DNA from: Methylobacterium variabile
GTDB taxonomy: Bacteria; Pseudomonadota; Alphaproteobacteria; Rhizobiales; Beijerinckiaceae
NCBI RefSeq assembly: GCF_001043975.1
Contig: NZ_LABY01000063.1
Span: forward strand, 1-64,000
Direction: 5' to 3'
Length of the DNA stretch: 64,000 bases
The notes beneath the pieces were generated by a model that saw only the letters and a list, made by a program, of their open reading frames with translations, did not search any database and had not been told where the DNA came from. Both the position numbers and the translations under genes were made by a program. Below are positions 33,621 through 42,719 of this stretch, piece by piece (position 1 is the stretch's first letter; every line of letters begins with the position of its first letter).

Positions 33621-34790
33621 TCAGGCCGCCGGCATCGCCCGCTCGATCATCCGGGCGAACAGCGAGACGCCGTAGGGCGCCGCTTGGTCGTTGAAGTCGT
33701 AGGCCGGGTGGTGCAGGCCGGCGCCGGGGCCGGTGCCGAGGAAGATGTAGGCGCCGGGCCGGGCGTTCAGCATGTAGGAGAAGTCCTCCGCGCCCATCAT
33801 CGGCGCGACGGCGCGCTCCACCGCACCCTCGCCCGACACCTCCGCCGCGACGTCGGCCATGAAGCTGGTGCGCTCGGCGTCGTTGACGGTCACCGGGTAG
33901 CCGCGGCCGTAATCGGCGCTCGCCGTGGCCCCGAAGGCGGCGGCGACGTTCGAGGCCACCTGACTGATGCGCGCCTCGCACAGGTCGCGGACCGATTCCG
34001 AGAGCGTGCGCACCGTGCCGTTGAGGATCGCGGTCTCCGGAATCACGTTGAAGGCGTCGCCCGCCTTGATCTGCGTGATCGAGATCACCGCCGACTGCAC
34101 CGGGTCGACCGTGCGCGAGACGATCGATTGCAGCGCCGTGACGATGTGGGAGGCGACCAGCACCGGGTCGATGCAGTCGTGCGGGGCTGCCGCGTGGCCA
34201 CCCTTGCCGCGGACCATAATGGTGATCCGGTCGGCCGCCGCCATGATCGCGCCGGGGCGGATCGCGAAGCTGCCGAGCGGCATGCCGGGCTTGTTGTGCA
34301 GGCCGTAGACCTCCTGGATGCCGAAGCGCTCCATCAGGCCGTCCTTGAGCATCACGTCGGCGCCGCCGCCGCCTTCTTCCGCCGGCTGGAAGATCACCAC
34401 CGCCGTGCCGTCGAAGTTGCGGGTCTCGGCGAGGTACTTGGCGGCGCCGAGCAGCATCGCGGTGTGGCCGTCATGCCCGCAGGCGTGCATCTTGCCCGGC
34501 ACCGTCGAGCGGTGGGGGACGCCGCTGGTCTCCTCGATCGGCAGGGCGTCCATGTCGGCGCGCAGGCCCACCACCTTGCCCGAGCCGCCGTTGCGGCCGC
34601 GGATGACGCCGACGACGCCGGTCTTGCCCAGCCCCGTCACCACCTCGTCGCAGCCGAAGGCCCGCAGCCGCTCGGCCACCAGGCCGGAGGTGCGGTCGAG
34701 GGCGAACAGCAGCTCGGGATGCTGGTGGAAGTCGCGGCGCCAGGCCGTGATCTCGTCGGCGAGGGCGGCGACGCGGTTGATGACGGGCAT
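33621..34790 (-). CDS. M20-family amidohydrolase/aminoacylase (hippurate-hydrolase type)
   Basis: The 389-residue metal-dependent hydrolase cleaves N-acyl amino acids or similar amides. Visible motifs are WRRDFHQHPELLF at the start, ADMDALPIEE, the metal-binding HACGHDGHTAMLLGAA, FQPAEEGGGGADVML and MGAEDFSYML near the end. These are the usual M20D ligands (the Cys/His cluster, Glu-Glu and the terminal Glu-Asp). It is cytosolic, with no signal peptide. It is transcribed divergently from the dipeptide-type importer operon across 289 bp, suggesting it processes imported acylated peptides or amides. Confidence 0.93.
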   Translation of the reverse strand: MPVINRVAALADEITAWRRDFHQHPELLFALDRTSGLVAERLRAFGCDEVVTGLGKTGVVGVIRGRNGGSGKVVGLRADMDALPIEETSGVPHRSTVPGKMHACGHDGHTAMLLGAAKYLAETRNFDGTAVVIFQPAEEGGGGADVMLKDGLMERFGIQEVYGLHNKPGMPLGSFAIRPGAIMAAADRITIMVRGKGGHAAAPHDCIDPVLVASHIVTALQSIVSRTVDPVQSAVISITQIKAGDAFNVIPETAILNGTVRTLSESVRDLCEARISQVASNVAAAFGATASADYGRGYPVTVNDAERTSFMADVAAEVSGEGAVERAVAPMMGAEDFSYMLNARPGAYIFLGTGPGAGLHHPAYDFNDQAAPYGVSLFARMIERAMPAA

Positions 34791-35079
34791 GTGACAAAAC
34801 GCTCGTGTCGGGGCGGGAACTGCCGCCCGGGATGCAACAGGCAGACCGGCACGCGGTCAACCGCCTCGTGCGGCTCGCAAATGTCGCGGGTCCGCGCCGG
34901 GCGCATGGCCCGGCGGCTGTTGGCCCGGGACTTGTTAGAGCGGCACGATCGTTCCACACCCTTCCAGCCCCTGGCGAGAAGGGCCGGGACGGTGCATCAT
35001 TTTTCATCACTCTGGCGTCGCCTGCGGCGCCGGAAGGTGCTCTAACGCGCTCAGAGATCCCCGCGGAGTGGACCCGTCG

Positions 35080-36690
35080 ATGTCGCCTGTGAAGTTTCGT
35101 CCGCTGCTGAAGTGCCTCGCCGCCGCCACGGCCCTCGCGGCGGTCGCTGCCGCCGCGCCGGCCTCGGCCGCCAACACCTTCCGGTTCGCCTTCCAGGGCG
35201 ACCTGAAGTCCCTCGACCCGTACACCCTCAAGGAAACGTTCACGATCGCGGCCCACGGCGCGATCTACGAATCCCTCGTCACCCGCGACAAGGACCTGAA
35301 GCTGGTCCCGGGCCTCGCCGAATCCTGGGAGACCCCGGAGCCGACCCGCTACCGCTTCAAGCTTCGCAAGAACGTCAAGTTCCACGACGGCACGCCGTTC
35401 ACCGCCGACGACGTGATCTTCTCCGCCGAGCGCGTGCGGGCACCGGGCTCGAACTTCCAGACCAACGTGCCGGCGGACGCCACCTTCGTGAAGGTGGACG
35501 ACCACACCGTCGACATGGTGCTGAAGAACCCCAACCCCATCGCCCTGTACCAGTTCGGCGGCTGGTACATCATGTCGAAGGCCTGGGCCGAGAAGCACGA
35601 CGCGACGAAGCCGACCCCGGTCTCGGCCTCGACCCCGAGCTACGCGGCGCTGCACGAGAACGGCACCGGCCCGTTCACCATCACCGAGCACCAGCCCGGC
35701 GTGCGCACGGTGTTCAAGAAGTTCGACGGCTACTGGGGCAAGGTCGAGTCGAACATCGACGAGGCGATCTTCACCACGATCAGCAACGACGCGACCCGCG
35801 TCGCCGCCCTGCTCTCGGGTGAGGTCGACTGGGTCGATCCCGTCCCGCTCCAGGACCAGAGCCGGGTGAGCTCCAGCGCCAACGCCGTGGTGGTGAACGC
35901 GCCCGAGCTGCGCACGATCTATCTCGGCATGGACCAGACCAGCGACGAGCTGCGCGGCTCCAACGTCAAGGGCAAGAACCCGTTCAAGGACGTGCGGGTG
36001 CGCGAGGCGTTCTTCCGGGCGATCGACGAGGACGCGATCGTCAAGCGCGTGATGCGCGGGCAGGCCACCCCGGCCGCCCTGCTGATCGCCCCGCCGCTCT
36101 TCCCGCTGGCGGGCGAGTTCAAGCGCCCGGCCTACGACCCGAACAAGGCCAAGGCGCTGCTCGCCGAGGCCGGCTACCCCAACGGCTTCGAGGTGCCGCT
36201 CGACTGCCCGAACGACCGCTACGTCAACGACGAGGCGATCTGCCAGGCCATCACCTCGATGCTCGCCCGCGTCGGCGTCAAGGTGAACCTGATCGCCCAG
36301 CCCAAGGCGAAGTACTTCGCCAAGATCCTCAAGCCCGCCTTCGACACCTCGTTCTACATGCTCGGGTGGACGCCGTCGTCGATGGACTCGCACAACATCC
36401 TGTACGAGATCGCCGGCTGCCGGAACGACAAGAACTCCCCGCGCGGTACCACCAACCTCGGGAACTACTGCAACCCGAAGGTGGATGCGCTCGCCGACAA
36501 GATCGAGCGCGAGACCGACCAGGAGGCCCGCAACCTGATGATCAAGCAGGCCTACGACATCGTCATGGCCGACTGGGGCTACATCCCGCTGCACCAGCAG
36601 GCGCTGGCCTGGGGCGTGTCGAAGAAGGTCAAGCTGGTGCCCCGCGCCGACAACCAGATGATGCTGTTCTGGGTCTCGAAGGAGCCGTAA
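35080..36690 (+). CDS. Dipeptide/nickel-type ABC transporter substrate-binding protein
   Basis: The 536-residue periplasmic protein has a signal peptide (LKCLAAATALAAVAAAAPAS, cleavage after ASA) and the SBP_bac_5 fold: FAFQGDLKSLDPYTLKETF, LVPGLAESWETPEPTRYRFK, LRKNVKFHDGTPFTADDVIF, all family hallmarks, and a Cys pair in the C-lobe. Ligands are short peptides or related amides; the specific one is unknown. A GTG at 35068 is also in frame. It is the first gene of a five-gene importer operon (binding protein, two permeases, two ATPases). Confidence 0.93.
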   Translation: MSPVKFRPLLKCLAAATALAAVAAAAPASAANTFRFAFQGDLKSLDPYTLKETFTIAAHGAIYESLVTRDKDLKLVPGLAESWETPEPTRYRFKLRKNVKFHDGTPFTADDVIFSAERVRAPGSNFQTNVPADATFVKVDDHTVDMVLKNPNPIALYQFGGWYIMSKAWAEKHDATKPTPVSASTPSYAALHENGTGPFTITEHQPGVRTVFKKFDGYWGKVESNIDEAIFTTISNDATRVAALLSGEVDWVDPVPLQDQSRVSSSANAVVVNAPELRTIYLGMDQTSDELRGSNVKGKNPFKDVRVREAFFRAIDEDAIVKRVMRGQATPAALLIAPPLFPLAGEFKRPAYDPNKAKALLAEAGYPNGFEVPLDCPNDRYVNDEAICQAITSMLARVGVKVNLIAQPKAKYFAKILKPAFDTSFYMLGWTPSSMDSHNILYEIAGCRNDKNSPRGTTNLGNYCNPKVDALADKIERETDQEARNLMIKQAYDIVMADWGYIPLHQQALAWGVSKKVKLVPRADNQMMLFWVSKEP

Positions 36691-36728
36691 GCGGCACCTG
36701 AGGCATAGGGCGGCAGGGCCGTGCGCAT

Positions 36729-36776
36729 TCTCCTCTCCCCGCCCGCGGGGAGAGGAGATCCTGGTGCCTTTTTTGT
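36729..36776 (+). terminator. Terminator/attenuator after the binding-protein gene
   Basis: A 14-bp perfect stem (36729-36742 with 36745-36758) is followed by TCCTGGTGCCTTTTTTG. It sits between the binding protein and the first permease, where partial termination would raise the level of binding protein relative to the membrane components. Confidence 0.75.
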
Positions 36777-36865
36777 TGACGGACGAGTGTGTTAGCCGAC
36801 CCTCATCCCTCCAGTTCGAACTCCGAGATTTCTCGGACCACACGAGAACCCAAGAAACCCCCCTC

Positions 36866-37846
36866 ATGCTCGCCTTCATTCTCCGCCGCCTGCTGCAATC
36901 CGTCGGGGTGCTGCTGGCGGTCGGGCTGATCGCCTTCGCGATGTTCCGCTTCGCCGGCGATCCGGTGAACCAGCTCGTCGCACCGGACACGCCCTATGCC
37001 GAGCGGCTGCAGATCCGGCAGAGCCTCGGCCTCGACGATCCGGTGCTGGTGCAGTTCGCCCGCTACGCCGGCAACGCCGTGCGCGGCCAGTTCGGCAACT
37101 CGTACCAGTTCCGCCAGCCGGTCTCGACGCTGCTCGCCGAGCGGATGCCCGCGACCCTGGAGCTGGCGCTTTGCGCCACCCTGTTCGCGCTCACCGCCGG
37201 CATCCTGATGGGGGTGTACTCGGCGCTCCACCGCGACAGCGTCGGAGCCAAGCTCCTGCAGGCCATCTCGCTCATCGGCGTGTCGCTGCCGACCTTCCTG
37301 ATCGGCATCCTGCTCATCTTCCTGTTCTCGGTGACGCTCGGCTGGCTGCCGTCCTACGGCCGCGGCGACACGGTGCGGATCGGCTGGTGGACCACCGGCT
37401 TCCTCACGGCCTCGGGGCTTCGCGCCCTGATCCTGCCCTCGATCACCCTCGGGCTGTTCCAGATGACGCTGATCATGCGCCTCGTCCGGGCCGAGATGCT
37501 GGAGGTCCTGCGCACCGACTACATCCGCTTCGCCCGCGCGCGCGGCCTCACCACCCGGTCGATCCATTTCGGCCACGCGCTCAAGAACACCCTCGTCCCG
37601 GTGATCACCGTCGCCGGCCTCCAGCTCGGCTCGATCATCGCCTTCTCGATCATCACCGAGACGGTGTTCCAGTGGCCGGGCATGGGCCTGCTGTTCGTGC
37701 AGGCGGTGCAGAACGTCGACGTGCCGATCATGGCCGCCTACCTGCTGCTGGTCGCCCTCATCTTCGTGTCGATCAACCTCGTGGTCGACCTCCTCTACAC
37801 CATCGTCGACCCGCGCCTGCGCCTCTCGGTGCGGCGGGCGGCGTGA
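36866..37846 (+). CDS. Dipeptide-type ABC transporter permease (DppB family)
   Basis: The 326-residue inner-membrane permease starts MLAFILRRLLQSVGVLLAVG, the standard DppB/OppB first helix, and has six membrane helices with the ATPase-coupling EAA loop at about residues 205-235 (YIRFARARGLTTRSIHFGHA). A long upstream in-frame extension to 36764 lies within the attenuator-like region and is rejected. It pairs with the DppC-type permease 15 bp downstream. Confidence 0.95.
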   Translation: MLAFILRRLLQSVGVLLAVGLIAFAMFRFAGDPVNQLVAPDTPYAERLQIRQSLGLDDPVLVQFARYAGNAVRGQFGNSYQFRQPVSTLLAERMPATLELALCATLFALTAGILMGVYSALHRDSVGAKLLQAISLIGVSLPTFLIGILLIFLFSVTLGWLPSYGRGDTVRIGWWTTGFLTASGLRALILPSITLGLFQMTLIMRLVRAEMLEVLRTDYIRFARARGLTTRSIHFGHALKNTLVPVITVAGLQLGSIIAFSIITETVFQWPGMGLLFVQAVQNVDVPIMAAYLLLVALIFVSINLVVDLLYTIVDPRLRLSVRRAA

Positions 37847-37861
37847 GGATTGTTTAGAGAC

Positions 37862-38818
37862 ATGGCCTCCCCCACTCCCGCGCCGGCCCTGGCAGCCGCG
37901 GCCCCGCCCTCGCGCCTGGGCCGGTTCCTCGATTCCGACCTCCTCGCCAGCTTCCGGCGCTCGAAGCTGGCGATGGCGGCCTTCGCCGCCACCGTGCTGT
38001 TCGTCGCGCTGGCGCTGCTCGCCCCCGTCATCTCGCCGCAGAACCCCTACGACCCGGCGCAGCTCGAGCTGATGAACGCCAACCTGCCGCCGCTCTGGTA
38101 CGCCGACGGCCAGGCGCCGTTCCTGATCGGCACCGATGACCAGGGCCGCGACGTGCTCTCGGCGGTGTTCTACGGCATGCGCCTGTCGCTCCTCGTCGGG
38201 GTGCTCGGTGTGCTCTTGTCGGGCTTCATCGGCATCGGCCTCGGGCTCATCGCCGGCTACGCCGGCGGATGGGTGGATACCGTCATCATGCGCGTCGCCG
38301 ACGTGCAGCTGACCTTCCCGGCGATCCTGATCGCCCTCATCGTCGACGGCGTCGCCAAGGCGGTGGCCGGCGGCCACATGGAGGCGGAGGCGCAGATCGC
38401 CCTCATCGTGGTGGCGATCGGCCTGTCGTTCTGGGTGCAGTACGCCCGCACCGTGCGCGGCTCGGTGATGGTCGAGAAGAACAAGGACTACGTCCAGGCC
38501 GGCCGGCTCATCGGCCTCTCGGCCCCGGTGATCCTCACCCGCCACATCCTGCCGAACGTCACCGGCCCGGTCTTCGTCATCGCCACCATCAACCTGGCGC
38601 TCGCCATCATCACCGAGGCGACGCTGTCCTTCCTCGGCACCGGCCTGCCGGAGACGATGCCGTCCCTCGGCACCCTGATCCGCACCGGCAACCGCTTCCT
38701 GTTCTCGGGCGAGTGGTGGATCGTCGCCTTTCCGGGCCTGGCGCTCGCCGGCCTCGTGCTGGCGATCAACCTGCTCGGCGACTGGCTGCGCGACGCCCTG
38801 AACCCCAAGCTGCAATGA
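37862..38818 (+). CDS. Dipeptide-type ABC transporter permease (DppC family)
   Basis: The 318-residue permease has an N-terminal Pro/Ala-rich cytosolic tail, a first helix followed by a periplasmic loop containing GTDDQGRDVLSAVFYGMRLS (the conserved GTDxxGRDxxSR-like DppC motif), and five further helices with the EAA loop YVQAGRLIGLSAPVILTRHI. It forms the channel with the preceding DppB-type protein. The gene starts 15 bp after its neighbour's stop and runs into the ATPase gene with at most 14 bp between them. Confidence 0.95.
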   Translation: MASPTPAPALAAAAPPSRLGRFLDSDLLASFRRSKLAMAAFAATVLFVALALLAPVISPQNPYDPAQLELMNANLPPLWYADGQAPFLIGTDDQGRDVLSAVFYGMRLSLLVGVLGVLLSGFIGIGLGLIAGYAGGWVDTVIMRVADVQLTFPAILIALIVDGVAKAVAGGHMEAEAQIALIVVAIGLSFWVQYARTVRGSVMVEKNKDYVQAGRLIGLSAPVILTRHILPNVTGPVFVIATINLALAIITEATLSFLGTGLPETMPSLGTLIRTGNRFLFSGEWWIVAFPGLALAGLVLAINLLGDWLRDALNPKLQ

Positions 38819-38832
38819 CACCCGGTTCCACC

Positions 38833-39816
38833 ATGTCCCAACCCGTCCTCTCGGTGCGCGACCTGCGGGTCGAGTTCGCCACCCGCCGCGGCGTGCTGAC
38901 GGCGCTCGACGGCGTCTCCTTCGAGATCGAGCGCGGCGAGGTGCTCGGCGTCGTCGGCGAGTCCGGTGCCGGCAAGTCGGTGACCGGCTCGGCGGTGATC
39001 GGCCTGATCGACCCGCCCGGCCGCATCGCCGGCGGCGAGATCCGCCTCAACGGCGAGCGCATCGACAACCTGCCCCCGGAGGCGATGCGGAAGGTGCGCG
39101 GCAAGCGCATCGGCATGATCTTCCAGGACCCGCTGACCAGCCTCAACCCGCTCTACCGGGTCGGCCGGCAGATCGAGGAGACGATCCGCACCCACACCGA
39201 CCTCTCGGCCAAGGCCGCCCGCCAGCGGGCGATCGACCTCCTGGCCGAGGTCGGCATCCCGGCGCCGGAGCGGCGCATCGACGGTTTTCCGCACGAGTTC
39301 TCGGGCGGCATGCGCCAGCGGGTCGTCATCGCGCTCGCGCTCGCCGCCGAGCCGGAGCTGATCATCGCCGATGAGCCGACCACGGCGCTCGACGTCTCGG
39401 TCCAGGCCCAGATCATCACGCTCCTGAAGCGCCTCGGGCGCGACCACGGCACCGCCGTGATGCTGATCACCCACGACATGGGGGTGATCGCCGAGGCCGC
39501 CGACCGGGTGGCTGTGATGTATGCCGGGCGCGTCGCCGAGATCGGCCCGGTGGCGGCGCTGGTGGGCGATCCGCTCCACCCCTACGCCAAGGGCCTGATG
39601 GGGGCGATCCCGTCGCTGTCGCACGAGGCCGACCGCCTGGCCCAGATCCCCGGCGCGATGCCGCGGCTCTCGGCGATCCCGCCCGGCTGCGCCTTCAACC
39701 CGCGCTGCCCCAACGTCTTTGCCCGCTGCACGGTCGACCGGCCCGAGCCCCTCGTGGTCGGCTCGCACCGGGTCGCCTGCCACCTCTACGACGCGTCCGG
39801 ACAGGCCGCCGCATGA
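38833..39816 (+). CDS. Dipeptide-type ABC transporter ATP-binding protein (DppD family)
   Basis: The 327-residue ATPase starts MSQPVLSVRDLRVEFATRRG. Walker A is GESGAGKS, the signature FSGGMRQRVVIALAL and Walker B LIIADEPTTALDV; the C-terminal oligopeptide-transporter extension contains PPGCAFNPRCPN, which in relatives binds an iron-sulfur cluster through its Cys residues. An alternative ATG at 38815 overlaps the upstream stop (ATGA) and adds six residues; the family normally starts near 38833. Confidence 0.94.
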   Translation: MSQPVLSVRDLRVEFATRRGVLTALDGVSFEIERGEVLGVVGESGAGKSVTGSAVIGLIDPPGRIAGGEIRLNGERIDNLPPEAMRKVRGKRIGMIFQDPLTSLNPLYRVGRQIEETIRTHTDLSAKAARQRAIDLLAEVGIPAPERRIDGFPHEFSGGMRQRVVIALALAAEPELIIADEPTTALDVSVQAQIITLLKRLGRDHGTAVMLITHDMGVIAEAADRVAVMYAGRVAEIGPVAALVGDPLHPYAKGLMGAIPSLSHEADRLAQIPGAMPRLSAIPPGCAFNPRCPNVFARCTVDRPEPLVVGSHRVACHLYDASGQAAA

Positions 39817-40859
39817 AGCCCCACATCGCCTTGAAGCCCGTGATCGCTCCCCAGCCCGACTACGTGCAGGTCCGCGACCTGCGCCGCCTGTTCGACGTCT
39901 CGCGCCCCTGGCTCAACCGGGTGATCGAGCGCCAGCCGCGCCAATACTTACGCGCCGTCGACCACGTGTCGTTCTCGGTCGCCAGGGGCGAGACCCTGGC
40001 GATCGTCGGCGAATCCGGCTCCGGCAAGTCGACGGTCGCCCGCATGGTGGTCGGCCTGATGCCGCCCTCCGACGGCGAGGTCACGATCAGTGGCGTCTCG
40101 ATGACCGACCCGCGCCAGGCCGCCGAGCGCCGGGCCCTGCGGCGGCGCATCCAGATGATCTTCCAGGACCCCTACGCCTCGATGAACCCGCGCTGGCGGG
40201 TCGACCGGATCGTCTCCGAGCCGATCCGCGCCTTCGGGCTCCTCAATGGCGAGCGCGAGATTCAAGCGCGGGTCGGCGAGCTCCTGACCCTGGTCGGCCT
40301 GCACCCGGACGACGGCAAGCGCTACCCCCACGCCTTCTCGGGCGGCCAGCGCCAGCGCATCGCCATCGCGCGGGCGCTCGCCTCCGAGGCCGAGTTCCTG
40401 GTCGCCGACGAGCCGACCTCGGCCCTCGACGTCTCGGTCCAGGCCCAGATCCTGAACCTGATGCGCGACCTGCAGGACCGGCTCGGCCTGACCTACCTGT
40501 TCATCAGCCACAACCTCGCCGTGGTGCGCCACATGGCGAACCGCATCGGCGTGATGTATCTCGGCCGCATCGTCGAGATCGGCGGCGGCCGCGAGCTCTT
40601 CACCGCCCCGAAACACCCCTACACCCGCATGCTCCTCGACGCGGTCCCCGACCTCGCCCATGTCGGCCGGCAGCGCGTGCCGGTGCAGGGCGAGATCCCG
40701 AACCCGATCAACCCGCCGTCAGGGTGTACTTTCCACCCGCGCTGCCCGTTCGCGAATGACCGGTGCAAGGCGGAGGTGCCGGTGTTTCGGGATGGGGTGG
40801 CGTGTCATGCGGTGGAGGAGGGAAGGTTGATGCCGGGGGGTGTGGCAGCGGTGGCGTAA
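39813..40859 (+). CDS. Dipeptide-type ABC transporter ATP-binding protein (DppF family)
   Basis: The 348-residue partner ATPase overlaps the previous gene by four bases (ATGA). After LRRLFDVSRPWLNRVIERQP, the DppF-type substrate-side insert, it has Walker A GESGSGKST, signature FSGGQRQRIAIARAL, Walker B FLVADEPTSALDV and the C-terminal PPSGCTFHPRCPFANDRCK Cys cluster. It is the last gene of the importer operon. The next 90 bp lead directly into the lower-GC cassette on the opposite strand. Confidence 0.95.
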   Translation: MKPHIALKPVIAPQPDYVQVRDLRRLFDVSRPWLNRVIERQPRQYLRAVDHVSFSVARGETLAIVGESGSGKSTVARMVVGLMPPSDGEVTISGVSMTDPRQAAERRALRRRIQMIFQDPYASMNPRWRVDRIVSEPIRAFGLLNGEREIQARVGELLTLVGLHPDDGKRYPHAFSGGQRQRIAIARALASEAEFLVADEPTSALDVSVQAQILNLMRDLQDRLGLTYLFISHNLAVVRHMANRIGVMYLGRIVEIGGGRELFTAPKHPYTRMLLDAVPDLAHVGRQRVPVQGEIPNPINPPSGCTFHPRCPFANDRCKAEVPVFRDGVACHAVEEGRLMPGGVAAVA

Positions 40860-40948
40860 TGTGATGTGCCGCGGCTTGCTCTAGTCGCGGCACATTGGCC
40901 CGGACGCCTACATGATTGCGCAAACTTCATATTTATGACAAGCAATTA

Positions 40949-41566
40949 TCACTTTGTTGTTATTCGTACATGAGCTGGTAGGCTAAGGCATTTCGATGCC
41001 CGTTCGGCGCCGAGAAGAGAAACAACGGTACTGAGATATCTATCAGGAACTCGCATACGCGCATCAACAAGCGCGTTGAAGATAGCATCAGATATAAAAT
41101 CTCCGTTAAGTTTAGAAATCTTTCCGGCCTCAATTATTAGCTCTACAGTGGATATAATTTGAATTTTTGGGAAAACGATCTCCGCCAACGACGTTGCCTT
41201 GCGTTCATCAATGATCGCTGTCCCACCCAATCTTGATGCGCATACAAGCGTCGCAGCTTCTCCATCATCGAGAGTATTTTCCGCAGGCCCAATTGTCAGA
41301 TTGAGAAAAGCTTGTTCATCCTCGGCTGCGCAGCGCTCAACCTTCACCCCTCCCGCACACACTAATGTGTCCATGAGTTCCGCCGCACAGCGACCTTTCG
41401 AACGCCCACGCCCCAACTCCCGCAACGCGGTATCAGTAATGCGCGGAAGTTCCCCAAATGCATTGAGTAGGCTTTCTGACTGCCCCGTCGCAAAGAGATT
41501 GATCCAAAAACTGGCATCGCCGATTAGGGGGGACACCCGATTAGATGGGGAGCCTGAGAGATGCAT
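40949..41566 (-). CDS. PIN-like domain protein, probable nuclease effector of the QueC-like cassette
   Basis: This 205-residue protein carries the sparse acidic signature of PIN-fold RNases in the right order: Asp17 (GDASFWINLF), Glu50 (TALRELGRG), Asp101/Glu103 (LDDGEAATLVCA) and Asp120/Glu121 (TAIIDERKA). The DGEAATL and IIDERKA pair is like DUF3368/DUF4411-type PIN proteins. The ATG at 41566 has GAGGGGGG upstream and lies within the preceding gene, a 26-bp overlap that implies translational coupling; a start at 41572 is possible. It is encoded in lower-GC DNA, the last gene of a four-gene operon. The nuclease role is inferred from residues and context. Confidence 0.72.
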   Translation of the reverse strand: MHLSGSPSNRVSPLIGDASFWINLFATGQSESLLNAFGELPRITDTALRELGRGRSKGRCAAELMDTLVCAGGVKVERCAAEDEQAFLNLTIGPAENTLDDGEAATLVCASRLGGTAIIDERKATSLAEIVFPKIQIISTVELIIEAGKISKLNGDFISDAIFNALVDARMRVPDRYLSTVVSLLGAERASKCLSLPAHVRITTK

Positions 41567-42719
41567 CTGCATCACCCCCCTCATCGTTACAGCTATCCAC
41601 GATCTCGCGCACTTCCGTGCGGTCAAGACCAAGTAGGCGCGCAATTTGCCCCTCACTCAGAAGCTTACGCCGCCACGCCTCGGCCGCCATGGCCCCAAGT
41701 CTAAGTGGAACCAATTGCGCAGCCTCCAGCTTTTCGTGATCTGACTGAGTCACCCCAAGAACCTGGCGAGCCTGCTCATCGGTTATTCCATTATTTCGAG
41801 CAAACCAATCCCACGTCCCTGCCTTGGTCAGTTTTAGCTCTTCTAATCTTCGTACCATCGCCTCGCGTGAAACGCCGAAAGTATGAGCTAAGATGATGAC
41901 ATGACGCCTTGTTAGCTGTGACGCTCCAGCTGTCACGTCTTGGAACTTACTCATGACAGTGCGAGCAGGAGTGAGAAATGCCCGAGCGAACGTATTTGCA
42001 TAGCGCTCTTCGCGACTCTCATCGGATGAACCTTCGTAAACGGCATCCGGCGCACGGCGCGTAGAAATGTAATGACCTAACTCATGAGCAGCAGTCTGCG
42101 CTCGGCGATCACGAGGGTGCGCAGCATTCAACAAAATACACGCTCCTGGCCCATCCACATAAGCATATAGACCGGAAATTTTTGCTGGAAGTTTACGCAC
42201 AAAGACATGCGCACCGAGCTGCAACTCAAGCAAAGAGGCAATGTCATGCACTGGCGCAAGCCCAAGGCCTAACCACTGACGTAACTCGAACGCATCTTGC
42301 TCCGCTTGCGATGCGACATCGCCCGGTAACAGAGGTCTCTCCGGAGGATCATTACGTCTCCTTTGCACCCCGAGCAAGCTTTCTAATTCAATTTCAGCCT
42401 GCACCAGCCTCGTTAACGTATCGGTAGCCCTTTCAACTTCGACGTTTTTTTCAGGCCCCTTTCGAAACCGCGGCTTGAGATCTACGTAGACGGCTTCACG
42501 ACGCAGAACAGCATTAACTGAGGTGTCATATGTGATGGCTAGACGCTGAAGCTCATCCAGCCGAATGCGACGCTGACCTTGCTCGATAGCGACGATTGTA
42601 GTACGAGCAACATTAATCGCATCTGCGGCAGCTGCCTGAGTGATCTTTGCACTTTCGCGCGCGATACGCAGCCGCTCACCTACCTCCTGAGGCGTGAATT
42701 GGTCGATATTATTGCTCAT
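41541..42719 (-). CDS. XRE-family regulator fused to ImmA/IrrE metallopeptidase
   Basis: The 392-residue protein has an N-terminal helix-turn-helix (residues about 14-67, VGERLRIARESAKITQAAAA) and an ImmA/IrrE zinc peptidase domain (about 150-300) with His212-Glu213-x-x-His216 (AAHELGHYI) and a downstream acidic helix (SREERYANTFARAFLTP) supplying the third ligand. The C-terminal 100 residues look like a second helical DNA- or protein-binding segment. Relatives cleave or shed a repressor in response to stress or phage. Its start overlaps the QueC-like gene stop by four bases (ATGA). It probably regulates this operon and may process a partner protein. Confidence 0.88.
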   Translation of the reverse strand: MSNNIDQFTPQEVGERLRIARESAKITQAAAADAINVARTTIVAIEQGQRRIRLDELQRLAITYDTSVNAVLRREAVYVDLKPRFRKGPEKNVEVERATDTLTRLVQAEIELESLLGVQRRRNDPPERPLLPGDVASQAEQDAFELRQWLGLGLAPVHDIASLLELQLGAHVFVRKLPAKISGLYAYVDGPGACILLNAAHPRDRRAQTAAHELGHYISTRRAPDAVYEGSSDESREERYANTFARAFLTPARTVMSKFQDVTAGASQLTRRHVIILAHTFGVSREAMVRRLEELKLTKAGTWDWFARNNGITDEQARQVLGVTQSDHEKLEAAQLVPLRLGAMAAEAWRRKLLSEGQIARLLGLDRTEVREIVDSCNDEGGDADASLRLPI

